A stretch of 64,000 nt of DNA. It comes from Pipra filicauda (taxonomy: Eukaryota > Chordata > Aves > Passeriformes > Pipridae). The stretch lies in the NCBI RefSeq assembly GCF_003945595.2, contig NW_024104318.1:62001-126000 (forward strand), in the 5' to 3' direction. Position 1 is the stretch's first letter. The number at the start of each line of letters is the position of its first letter. The notes under the pieces are model-generated. The model saw only the letters and a program-made list of their open reading frames with translations. It had not been told where the DNA came from and did no database searches. Below are positions 50,013-62,100 of this stretch, piece by piece. A program made the position numbers and the translations under genes.

Positions 50013-52559
50013 ACATGTACAGTTACAGAATGGATCAATTCATCTTCTTTCTCTAGTGTTGCAACAAGATGTTTCTTTTTACTTCAGAGTAGTAGGGTTT
50101 CTACAGCATTATAGGGTAAGCTGCTTCTATCTCCAGTTTTCTCAGTGGAACTACGTATTGCCAGGTGCACAGCAGACACCCTACTCAGCATCTTCTGGCA
50201 GTGTTCAAGATGCTACTGGTCTTACTCTGCAGTTTCCTGCATATTTCTTGGTGCAAGGTGTAAGCATTTAAATGGAAATCAGGACAATAGTAAAAAACAT
50301 CAAGTTAAAATTTAGGTCAGTTTTAGCACACACTTAGGCATACTACTGGCTTAAGAAGAGCTGTTGACAAAATTATTCTGCAAAGTACAAATACCTTCAC
50401 TACTTAACTCGTCACCTGTTTGAAGGACAAAAGCTGCTGAAGATTGTTTGCTAATAGTTAACCGCTCCAAATCGCTGCACAGATACTTCAGTCCTACTCA
50501 GAATCCTCAACTGACTGTTGCACTGAATTTACAGCAATGTTCTATCCGGTCAGAAAATGGCTTTGTAACAATGTAAATGCATTCAGGTTTCAAAAGGAAA
50601 ACATAGTATTATATTTTTGCTGTTAAAAAACCCAGAGGAAAACAGGAAGTCCGAGGGACAGATTTGATTATAGTCAGGAAGGACAAATACACAATCTTTG
50701 ATTATTATGAAAACAACTCCACAGGCCTGTGATGACTTTGCTTTAACAGTTACAGTTTAAACCACCAGTAACCCAAAGGCACTGGTACATTAAAATGCAT
50801 TGACGGTAATCTGATTTTAGCTAAGCAGAAAGGGTTGGGGTTTTTTTGTTTCAAGAAAATATTTTCTGTGTACAGCGAATGAATTTATCTTAATTAACAG
50901 TATAAAATTAAATTTGTCTTTGTAACTTTTCTTAAACATTTTATACCGGTAATGAAGAAGGCAAGAACACACCTCTTATAACCACTGCCGGAATACGGAG
51001 TTCAAGCAGAAGAGGGAAAGGAAGTGGAGGAAAGAAATTTCAATTTATTTCAAGACCACAGGAAATGAATGAGAAAATCCTGGATGCTCATGTACTCCAG
51101 CAAATAAAAGACACAATGATAATGAATTATTTCTCTACCTCACAGCTGTGGAGGAGCTTGGTAGACATATGTTGAAATAATAAAAAATATCTTAGATTAA
51201 AAAGAAGTCTATGACTAAGAAGAGTTTGCAAACAGATTGGCTAGCATCACTTGGGTTTATTCAAAGTAATTGAGGAAATTTTTCCCAGTCTTTCCCCATT
51301 AATCTTTCCATATCCCCAGGATTAAAAACATTCAGAGAAAAATACATCATCATGTAGTAGGAGTACAAGAGGGGACAGAACCCAAAGCTGTGTAGATTCA
51401 CCCATAAAGTAGCAGAGAAGTAAAAAATCATGCAATGTTTCTTTTGCTTTCTGTGCAGCTTCATGATCTAAGATTGTTATTGCAACAGGGAGTTTATTTT
51501 CCCGGGTCCTAGAATGAGAGTTTTTCAAACTGTGTTATATAACAACCCTCAAAGTCATCACGTGCTTCTGTACCTCTTGGCCAGACTCAAAGTCCAGCAA
51601 AACTGAGCAGAAATCTGCCACTGCTCTCCTCCCAAGTTTTCTGCCCTTCTAATCATATGTGGCTCATATTCTGAATTTTGTGTGCCCCAAAAACAACGGG
51701 ACATTTAAAAATTGTCAAGAGGAATATCAAAAGTTCTGTTCATTGGAAAGACAAGCTGATTACAATCCAAAGTAGTTTTTTAATTCAAATGGGAAAACAT
51801 CTGATCATCCTTTTTCTGCCTTTATTCTTTTCCCCTCCAACCTGCAGCATACAGAAAAAAGTTGGGAAAATGTGATCCCCACTTGAGGTCATTATTAATA
51901 TTAATAAAGGTACAATTGCTACAATATGCTCCAAAAAAACCCACAAAGTAATACAAATATGTTTAAATGTATAAAAACATCTTCTGGATAGCTTTTGAAA
52001 CTTTTCTTCTTTCTTTTATCTCTAACATTTTCTGGTTTTTAACATCTCCACATGCTTCAATCCATTTGTTCCACCAGAAATCACAGTAGAAGTCTGGATA
52101 CCTAAAAGGCAAAGTTCACTAGTCTTCACACTCCTTTGGGACAGCTTAGGGCAGAACATGTATGGAAGCCCTGATGGCATGGCAGTTAACAAGCTAAACC
52201 CTCAGTTTTATAAACGAGAAAACATAGTGCCCACAAAACAGAAAAGCAGCTTTGGAATGACATCTGCACGCACATACATACAAAACACTATTCAGAAATC
52301 CAGGGTGGAGCTGCAAAGGCAGAGCTAAGGAGGTGAGCAGGGAACTGCAGCAGCTGGAGCTGCTGAGACTCAGTATTTGCAGTGCACAGCACAACATAAA
52401 GGGATTGCAGCAGCAGCCCACAGGCTGGATGGGATCAAATGTGCATCTGCAACTGTATTTGACCTTTGCTGCTCCTGATGGCAAGAAATTCAGGATCACA
52501 TTTCATGATGCTAGCTCTGCTTTTTTAAGAACAACCTGCAAAAGCTTTACCATTGTTTT
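50013..52559. other. Unique non-coding DNA, no gene seen
   Basis: AT-rich with frames up to about 100 codons. A short inverted repeat CAGCAGCT-GG-AGCTGCTG lies at 52348-52365 in a CAG-rich patch. No gene or mobile element was recognised. Confidence 0.5.
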
Positions 52560-52609
52560 TCAAACAAACAAACAAAAAACCAAACAAAACAACAATAACA
52601 AAAAAAAGC
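52560..52609. repeat. (CAAA)n-like simple repeat
   Basis: A-rich tract of CAAA, CAAAA and CAATAA steps, nearly G-free, ending in eight A. It opens with three clean CAAA units. It is a degenerate simple repeat. Confidence 0.8.
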
Positions 52610-54880
52610 CCCTGCTAAATCCAGAGGATAGAAACAGCTACAGGAGAAGAGTGATTTGTTTCAATCACTAATTTCATCTCTATGTAGAGAGCATGGGTAA
52701 GTTATCCACATGAATCAAAACAAATATCAACTGTTACTGAACCCAATCAGCAACTGCTCAAAAAGCACAGATGAAGTTACCTTGGGCAAATTGCCTTATG
52801 TCTTGCACATCTTAGGGCTACAGCTGGAGCCAACCAAAGCTCACATATAGGAATTAGTGGGAGTTTCTGTTGGATACAGACAGATGGCAGAAGACGGAAG
52901 GCCAAGATAATTTGGCTAGAAATGAAACCTCTAACATTAATTTTGGAAGTATCATTCACTGTTTCCTGTCTGTCTTAACAAACTAAATGACAACCCTGCA
53001 ACAGAGTGTTGTGCACCCCAACTGCCACTGGCTTCACAAGGAGCGTGCCAGCACCCAAGTTGTTGAAAACTCAGGATTTAAGGAGCCATAGAAGACAAGA
53101 GAAGAAACCACTGTTACTTCAAAGGATCATCATACCAGAGTCAAGCTGTAAGCAACACTTATTCCCACGGGAGATCCAGGGATTCATTTTCTTAGAACTA
53201 ATATAATATGCAGCATGGTGCCAACCTCCAAGCATACAAAGAAAACTCTAAACTAAAAAACTATACAAAAGTTTGGCAAACAGCACACAAAGTGAATTGG
53301 ATAAGCCTGTATACCAAGAGGTCAGTTTTAGATACATGAAAAGAGTCCAACTGTTACAAAATAAACTCTATTTTGATCTATTACATATATTGAGTAAGAC
53401 CTCCTTTAAACCTGCTATATGGTGCAATATGTGAGAAATGCACACTGTATTGCCTGAGATGCTTTCCTCAAATGTTTTAAGTTTTGCCTGAATGGCAATG
53501 TTCCTGATGTGGAAACTAATGCTAAAAAACCATAGATCTGTACAACCAGACATACTGGGTTTAGCATTGTCTTAGCACACATTAAGAATTTAAAAAAACT
53601 CGGGAGAATTGGTCCATAATGAGAGACTCATTCGACCTGTGCAGTGGCCACAGTGTTTTCCACGTACAAAGTGTGAGCTCTAATAAGCAATAAAAATGAG
53701 CATCTCACAATACTGAGCAGAACCTATACAGAATTCACCCAGATCTGCACAAGCTTTGACTGTGGATCTGAACACAGGATGGATAGATATGGGCCTAAGA
53801 TATGGACCTAAGCCACAAAGTGGCCTTACTCTCTCTTACTTCACTATACAGTTGGGTCAGAAATATCTAATTTATTTACATATAACCCAAAACATACTGG
53901 TAAATCAAAACACTGTCAACTGCTCTTTTCACCAAATCCTTCCTTTAAAGGCATATGGACAGTTATAAATCTCTTCTGCTGATATTACTAATTAAATCAC
54001 ATCTATATAACAATGTAGCCTTGGATTTACTTTCTTACCTTGTTTTGTGAATTGGTTTCATCTTTGGCCTAGAACTCATGAAAATACGTTTCTCTGGGCA
54101 TTCTCTCAAGCAACCCTAAAACTGCATGATTACTTGTAAACATGTATTAAAATTGTAAGTAAAGGCAGGTGGTTATATAAATCTCAATTAATCTATGCTG
54201 ATGCAGACAAGCTAAGACTTACTCTGTATATGTATACATACACATCAAGCAATCTACCATTTAATTCCTATTTTATTTCTACTTGTTTACAATTCTCTTG
54301 TTGGAGGTGCAATATTGGCCAACACTTACCATATTAAAACTACAATGATGGAGGATTTTAGTATCTGGAATGAAAACTGGCATTATTGTAAATCTATTTT
54401 GCAATTTAAAATTAACAATAAAATTTACAAGACCACACACTCCTTCGCTCTGTCTTTTGGGAAATCACTGGTTTATATTACCTTACTGGGCACTTACTTC
54501 ATACTTGTGATCTCAGTTAAACAAGAGGCAGACACCACAAAGTGTTAAATACAATGACTAGCATATTATTTTTTAATTCTCTTCGTAGGGATAACAATTC
54601 AATCTCTCTTGACTGTTATTGTGCTTTCTGAGCCAAGTAGCATTCCTGAGCTGAGAGAGCCTTTCCAGATTAAAGACAACAAAAATCCTTTGCATGCCTG
54701 GAATACACAGTTTAGGGAGAAGGAAGGGAAAGGGAATTCATCTACAATTTGGAACCTATTTATTTACCATAGGGAAAAACAGATAAAAGATCTGAGGCTT
54801 TCAGCACTTATTATATCCAAAATTCTATTTGAAACATGACCAGATGTGCAATCAACTAGTCCATTTTCCCCTCTGCCTTG
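52610..54880. other. Unique non-coding DNA, no gene seen
   Basis: AT-rich sequence with short frames. The palindrome TATGTATACATA occurs at about 54229-54240. Nothing else is recognised. Confidence 0.5.
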
Positions 54881-54914
54881 CTCCTCCCTGCACAAAGCCA
54901 CCACTGTTGTGTTG

Positions 54915-54962
54915 TGCAGCGTGCGGGTCTCCTCAGCCCCACGGCCGCGCTTGGAAACGCTG
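54915..54962. other. Small CpG-rich patch
   Basis: Seven CpG dinucleotides lie in roughly 45 bases (GCAGCGTGCGGG..., CCACGGCCGCGC..., GAAACGC), in surroundings that are otherwise CpG-poor. The patch is much shorter than a CpG island. It could be part of an exon, a regulatory element or an old GC-rich repeat. No frame through it gives a recognisable protein. Confidence 0.5.
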
Positions 54963-55250
54963 CTTCTGCTTAAAAATATCCAAAGCCAGCCTTCTGCACC
55001 CACTCCCTTCTCAGAAAACACACCTCACAACTGAGTTGGGTGGGCAAAACCAAGACACTTTCAGTGGGAGCTAATCTCCTCCTTTCTTTGGAGAAAGTAA
55101 CATTAAACAGCAAACCCTGAAATCACAGCCTTGTTTTGCAATGAAACAGCAAGTTTTGCTACCAGTTCAGGCCCAGGGGGTGGGAGGCAGGATGCCTTAC
55201 AGGAAAAGGTGAAAAGAAACAAACACTATGTAGATTACAAGTATGCACAT
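54963..55250. other. Unique non-coding DNA, no gene seen
   Basis: Moderately GC-rich with short overlapping frames. Nothing recognised. Confidence 0.45.
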
Positions 55251-55264
55251 ACACACACACACAC
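55251..55264. repeat. (AC)7 microsatellite
   Basis: Seven AC units, preceded by an imperfect ACAT step. It may be polymorphic. Confidence 0.85.
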
Positions 55265-55265
55265 A

Positions 55266-58200
55266 GAAAAACCCCTCCTTTGGATAGTTGCAACAACAGC
55301 CCTGCATGACTCTGCCTCGCATTGTTAATATTGAGCTTCGGAGAAGGCTCATGCTGGACTTCATTCCCATAATTTGCTTGTTTAGCTCATTTTTGTATTG
55401 TGCCTTTCTGGACATCGCCAACATCTGAAAGGATTATAATTGTGATGCAAAATATCACGCACTTTACCTAAACCCTGTACATATGTAGCTTTATTTATCT
55501 TCACCCTCCCGTTATACATGCCCAATTAGTTGCAGCAGGCACACCAGTACAACAGGAATATTTCCTATGCAGTTTCATTGCTAAATAACCTTTGTGACAG
55601 TTTCTTGGCAAGAACTACAGCAGAGAGGTTAACATATGTTAAGAATACATACAGCAGGCATTCCTAGTTAGAATGCAAGTAAATAGGAAACATCGCAGCA
55701 GTAGCATTTCCCATGCTCACCATCCAAGTGAGTTTGCTTCAGAAGTTCAAGTCAGATTTCAGCAGCATAGTCTACCACTACAAAAAGGGATCTTTTTCCA
55801 CTGATTTATATTCAAGAAATTTGCTCATTAGTTCTCCTAATCTATAACCTACTACTTCAGCCTCCTGTTTCAGAAACATTGGTCTGAACGGTAAAATTAC
55901 AGGTTGGGAGAGGTACAAATGAACTCTATTTAGAGCACAGGAATAAAATAAAAAATCCTTTTTGACATAAAATCTAGAATTGCACAAACCATAAAGGTCT
56001 TCAGTTCTTCAAGGTATATAAAAGCACATGCCATTTGCTTAGAAATTGCTTCTCTTGGTAACACCAAGAACAGCAATGTTCGAAGTTTTTCTCCTGTTCT
56101 TGTCACAGCCATGTCCTTTCTCTTCTCACATCAGAAAAGGCTCAAGTTATGCTTCCCCATTGGTGAGGCAGTACACAGATGTCACTGTGCACCATCACAG
56201 CTGTCAGAAAGGGTGAAAGGCTCACTAAAGGAAGTGTTAGAGGTTTCTGAAAAGTTTCTCTGTCCCCTGAGAGCTGCCTGGAAGAAAGACAGACAGATGA
56301 AGGGTGTGGGGAAGGGAGACCTCAGCCACATAGGCAGTATTCGGAATCATTCATTCCAAACCGATTGAAACCACTATAACCTTCCCCACAGTCTCATACT
56401 GAGAAACCCTGACAGCCCCCTCTGCTTATCAGCATGATGCAAACTGCACTAACTCATCCAAAATCCCCTCTCTCCTGGGTGCTACAGCAACAAACACTCT
56501 CTTTACAACTCCTTACCTGTATCCCAAATCCCTGTGGACTCATTCCTAATCAGTTTATGCCTCTGACTCCAGTCAATGTTAGCTCTGTACATCTATTCCA
56601 CTCATACCACAACTATGAATGTTACCACCCTAGGGACAGTAAGCCTTGAGCTGATTGGTTCAGTCCTTTGAGAATCCAGAGGTGAGACCAAGCACATTTC
56701 TCTTAGAAGATGACAGCTGTAAGTGATCCTATTTAAGCCAAAATGAAAATAAAAATTAGAAACCATACATATTTCAAGTCTGCTACTCTGCATTCTTGGA
56801 ATACTTACAGGTGATAATTCATCACTCAACTGTGCAATGAAAAAATTAAATAATTACTGCCAGCGTAGCAGAGTGATCTCAGTGAAATTGTATAAGCATC
56901 ACAGAAAAAAAAAAACAACTAACTTAAGGTAGGAGATAAGAAGATAATGGAAGAAAACTAGAAGATGCTTACCAGAAAACATAACAAGTGGGTGATAAAG
57001 GAGGATGTAAGAGGTCAATAAGAGGCCAGACTTAAAAATGTTAACAGCATGAGAGACTGATAAGTAAAGCAGGGATCGAACATGAAGGGTGTTTGAAATC
57101 GAGACAAGTGCCCTTTTATTGGTACAGGCATTTTCCTCATGCTGTTATTCTTGCATGTTTCATAAAACCTGGAATTTGCACTTTAGCAACAAAGTTAACT
57201 TAGAGGAAACCTAGAAGTGTTTGCTGGCCCTAAGCAAGCCATGTACATGATGGAGCCCAAGAGGCAGGGCTTTCCTGGACCAATACAACATCCTGTGCAC
57301 AGGGCATTCAGCTTTTTCTATGCTGCTTTTTATTTAAGTTGGGGCTTAGTTAACATGTAATTAATTCATGATGAAGAATGACCACAGAGAACGTTTAAGG
57401 TTGAAATGGTTAGAATCTAAATATAGCCACATGAGCACGTTACAGGTTAGTATTTGAGAGGACCATGTGTAAAAACATAGACAGGATGCTTCACCAGAAA
57501 AATCCCCAATGTTAACTATAAGATTATAGCGCTCCTTAATCATTACAGACTTGTGCTTTATTCTAGATTTCCTACTGAAAGTGTAGTCTAGACAGATCAG
57601 ATTGATTTCTTGTCATTATCCATGCAAGCACAGAAAAAAAATAGATCTCTTGAGAAAGTTCTGGGCCAGGGTTGGATTTTCCTAGGCCATTCTGGAAAAT
57701 CTAGTGTCTTTTGCAAAAGCATCAGGAAATGAGCAGAAAATTAATCATGACAGAGATCTGCTCTTAATGTTTTCCAGAGTTTTCAGTTTTATGATAGCAT
57801 AACACTGGCGTTAGGAACTAAAATTGACTATTTCCACAGCCTTTCTCCGTGATTCAGCTTCTAACTTCCTTAAGAAAAAATAAACAAACCACAAGCAAAA
57901 ATCAAACCCTGATCAGAACATTCTAAAAATCCCGAGACAATTCTTCCTTCTAAATCTCTGTTTGAGGCTACAGACACGTGTATATTTTATGCTGGCATGA
58001 ACTTTCACCCATTACTATTAAGAATGCTGTTGTCCACCCCATCACACATTGCAGCCCATATACTGCTGAAAGTGTTTGTTCAGACAACGAGTGAACTGGA
58101 TCAGAGCTAAGGCTGCACACAGTTTTGGAAACGGGAGGGAAGGGACATGACTGCTGACATTCCCTGCACAGCCTCACACACAAAGCCTGCTCACTCAGCC

Positions 58201-58500
58201 TGTTTAGACATGGCAGGGGTGGGCAGGAATGAGAGGGAGACAAGAAGCTTTCTTCTCACAGTACATTTAATTAGATTTTTAGAGCTTTTGGGGATGTGGA
58301 TAGTGTAGCAGAGGCTATATAAACCTCACCACCACCAAAAATCACCAAGCTAAACACAGATGCTGCTGTTTCATAAGAGATATCTGACCTTGCTGCCTAA
58401 GAGTTAAGTGAGTTATGACTACAGATAACTTGACATGGTTGTATTAGTGCTACATAGCAGGTCACACAATAACAGCCCCCAAACAGCCATTTCTTCACTT
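55266..58500. other. Unique non-coding DNA, no gene seen
   Basis: AT-rich sequence. The longest frames are about 90 codons and none is recognised. No mobile element was noticed. Confidence 0.5.
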
Positions 58501-58620
58501 ACCCAACTCCAGTGGACCTCTCTCCCCCTTTCCTAGTCTCCTTCCTTTATTCTTACTACTCATTTCCAATCTTTCTCTCCACTTCCCTTATACAGTTAAT
58601 TTTTTTTCTCCCCCTTTTTG
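58501..58620. repeat. Pyrimidine-rich tract
   Basis: About 120 bases strongly enriched in C and T on the plus strand, with CTCTCCCCC and TTTTTTTTCTCCCCC blocks. It is a degenerate CT-rich simple sequence. It lies about 370 bases from the CR1 piece at 58988 and has no evident link to it. Confidence 0.6.
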
Positions 58621-58987
58621 GATGATAAATGTGTTGATTTTTGTTTATTCTTTCCCCAGTACGTATTAGTTTACTTCACCATCCATCTAAGTTCCTTCTA
58701 GTACTTATTTTACCTTCCTTTAAACTCTCAGATGTTTCTCCCTACTCCCCTGTTCTTCTGCTCCAGCTCTCCTCTACTAACCTGTCCTTTGCTGATTTTT
58801 TTCACCAGCTACCACACAAACAAGTAGACTGCAAGCAGAATGTTCCGTGGTATTTTCCTGGAAGTATTATATCATCTATCCTCAATATGGAGGGCTGATG
58901 CCAAAAATGAAATAGTTCTACCAGAATGGACAAAAAACATTTAACTGATAAATTCAGACACAGCAGAAGAGTCCAATCCCCAACTGA
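58621..58987. other. Unique non-coding DNA, no gene seen
   Basis: AT-rich. One 85-codon plus-strand frame (58641-58898) is Ser/Leu/Pro-rich because it reads through pyrimidine-rich DNA. It is not regarded as a gene. Confidence 0.45.
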
Positions 58988-59125
58988 TTACAATCTCCTT
59001 TCAGGTATTTGTAGGGAGAAATGAGGACACCCCTGAGCCTTCCCTTCTCCAGAACCTCAGTTCCCTCAGCTGCTACTTACGGGACATATCTTCTAATCCC
59101 TTCACCAGTTTTGTTGTCCTTATAT
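58988..59125 (-). mobile_element. CR1 LINE internal 3' fragment
   Basis: The plus strand reads as the reverse complement of the CR1 3' region: 'ctcctttcaggtatttgtaggg', then 'cccctgagccttcccttctcc', 'ctcagttccctcagctgct', and 'cccttcaccagttttgttgtcctt'. Order and spacing match the family segment where reverse transcriptase coding ends and the 3' region begins. Both ends are missing, including the terminal octamer repeat. Substitutions are frequent, so this is an old copy. It overlaps in family position with the plus-strand copy at about 12260-12390. Confidence 0.9.
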
Positions 59126-62100
59126 ATCTGATTTATCTCTTTACAATTTTAGGAGGTGGATAGAGAACTTTTAACTTTCAAGCTAAGCTTTGTAGAGAAT
59201 ACAGGAGGAGGGCTTACTACTAGAATATTTGTTGGAGAGAATTCTGAACTAATCATGTAACTTAGTAATTAATTACTACAGCAATCTAATCAAGTATAAC
59301 TGTTACAAATTATAAATTAATAAGAGAAGAAGCAACAGCATTTTATGTGTATTAGCATCTGCTGAGACCAAGTCCATAGAATACATAATTTTATAATAAA
59401 ATGTTAAGCTATGGAGTCCCTTTGGGAATACATGCAGAAGTGCTTTTGGGCTACAAGAACCAGACCCTTTCAATCCCCCTACATAAAACCATTTCAAGTT
59501 ACGCAGGGAACTGTACTAACACACAGTATGATGTGTGAATTTATCCTATATTGTAATCCAAATAAAACCCCATTTTCACAAATTTCAGGAAACAAAACTC
59601 CTGAGGAGTACCAAAGATTTCCTCCCACTGGAGTCTAATTGAAGGAAAATAGCTGAACCTGAGTGTTGATTCGTTTAGACAGGACGGCTGGCCTCATTAC
59701 TTTTAACAAACTCAGAAGCAAGAAGGGAGAAAGACAGAAGGGCCTCTCTCTCTGGAGCCTCCTACTGTCTACAAGCCAACACGTGGAGTTCTGGGAGACA
59801 AGAACTTGTACTTCAGTAGGACAAAGTTTGGTATGCAATTTTTAATTCTGCTCACTTTATCAGCAGATATACGTACAATGAAGATCTGGACTCCATTAAA
59901 TTTGTTTTGAAATACAGGCTGTAAATAAAACTAGAATGCCAGAGGTTCTTTCAGTTGGACTCCTGGTGAATACTTCTCTCAAACTGCACTGACCTCAAGG
60001 TCTTTCACAGCCCTTTCTTAAAAAAGAAAATAAATTAAATTATTCTCCCAGATGGTGAGCCCAGAAACTCAGACGCTAATCCCCCAGCTCACATCAGCCC
60101 ATTCACAACACATCAAAGCATAGAGCTTTTTTCACTCCCTAAAAAACATTCAAGCAAGTGGAAGAGCTAATATATGCTTTTTAAAAATTTTTTGTCAATA
60201 AAAATGTAAAACATTAAAAGAGGCATTTGAAGAGAGGCAAAAAACAGCCTGCTTCTTACATAGCCAACAACTGAGGAGACGAAAAAACCACCCTAAATTC
60301 TGATGTTACTGCAAACTACTACTGTTGTTAAAATACTACTGTAATATAGAGCACAAACAGAGGGAATCATATGGAATTTCTGTACACACACTGCTATAAA
60401 ATTACAGAGCACAAATATTTTGCAAGCTGTTTTTCTAGTAACTTTGCTGGAGTGTCTGGTGCACAACAGCTAAAGGTTAACCAGGCCTGCAAGCAGGCTC
60501 AGGGCAGAAGGTGCATTCTGCAGCTGACATCAGGACTAATAGTGAACCCATCAACAAGATTGTTACAGCTAACTGGTTTTCATTTAGAAGTGTGGTTTTG
60601 CTTCCTTTCCTCTCAGTGCCCTTTAGCAAGTTGGAAGTCAGGCTGTTCATTTTATTGCTATGTGCTACAAAGAACACTTAAGGTTAAGGTGAACACACGA
60701 AGCATGGCTCCTTACTGAATATTTATTGTTATTGAGAGGGAAGATTTTGTCACAGTATAGATCTTTAGCTTTGCTAGAAAAAGAAATGTGAAGAGTTTTA
60801 TCTGTAAGCAAACACAGCTTGTCAGAACTTATGTAACTGTGAATAGTAACGGATTGGAGAGACTCCAGTTCTCAACAGCTTCAACCCAATACTTAATGTA
60901 TCACTGTACAGAGCAGGCCTCAAAAAATTAAACACCGGCTTACAAAACACCTTATTTAGCTACAGGAAGTTGTCCTCATTTCCCAAGAAATGTATTAAGC
61001 ACTAAAACCATACTCATGAGGGAAGCATGCATCTCATTTTCTAAATACAACTAAGAAATAATGGCAGTGACAGTTAAAACCTCTTTGTTGGATTTTTTTT
61101 ATCTACACAGAAAAATTATGGCTATGAGACATTACTAATACAGGAACAAAACAATGTAATTTAAGCAGCTACAATCATCAGGGTGGTGAGTTTTTTTAAT
61201 AAGGCTCAGCTGGAAGGAAAGCTTCTCATTTTGAGCACCAGATAGAGAGAGTCTAGCAGGAAGCGTTACCAGTGACAGTGGTTTGTACAATAGGCTACAG
61301 ACATATTGTTGGGAAGGGAGACATCAAAGGACAAAAAAGTGTTGAAGGGGGAATTTCTTCTCATCCTTTGAAGAGAATTCTTGCTGGGTCCTCCAGCAAG
61401 AGGGGTGGGGTTTGCACTGGTGGAATACTTGGAGGAAGAAGATTACTAGTGGGAAAAGAACTGTAAGAAAAAGGAATGATGAGATTAAGTGATCTAAAAT
61501 GACAAGTAAAAGTCAGAGCTGAAAGTTTTATCCACACTCAGTGCAAGAGCATCTGCACAGGGAATGTTCTATCTGCTCACTAACAAGGCATCGCAGTAGT
61601 GAGATCATTCTAAAGTTATTTCCCCAGAAGAGAAATATTTTCTCACTGCCTATATTTTTTGAGTCAATATTGATTATTTTAGTGTTGCCAAAGTCAGAGG
61701 TGAAAGCTAAAAATGCCTCAGAGGCGAAGATTCTCAAATAGAAGAGTTCTGTTATTTAATAATCTCTTCATTGATCTGGCTCAAATTAGGCTGTGACTCC
61801 AAAAGCATAGGTATTTTGCCAAGCCAGACTTAGGGACTGGGCACTGCACCCTGTTGTTGTAGCTTGAAGAGACGAAAATTTCCACTTGCTATTTTGCACA
61901 CTAGGAGGGAAAAAAAGGAAAAAAACATCTGCCAGTGTGGCCCAGATAGCAGAAGTAAAATATAGAGCCAGGGCTGTTGAGGATTCCAGCTTCTCATGAC
62001 AATCCAGACAACGAAAAAAAGCACACGGGTTAGAAACAAAACCAAATCCATATGCTGCCTAAGGGAGGAGTGCTAAGCAAACACACAGCAATACATTAAC

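Noticed and set aside
52333..52671. 112-codon plus-strand frame
   Set aside because: Its second half reads through the CAAA simple repeat, giving a Lys/Asn/Gln run. No family is recognised.
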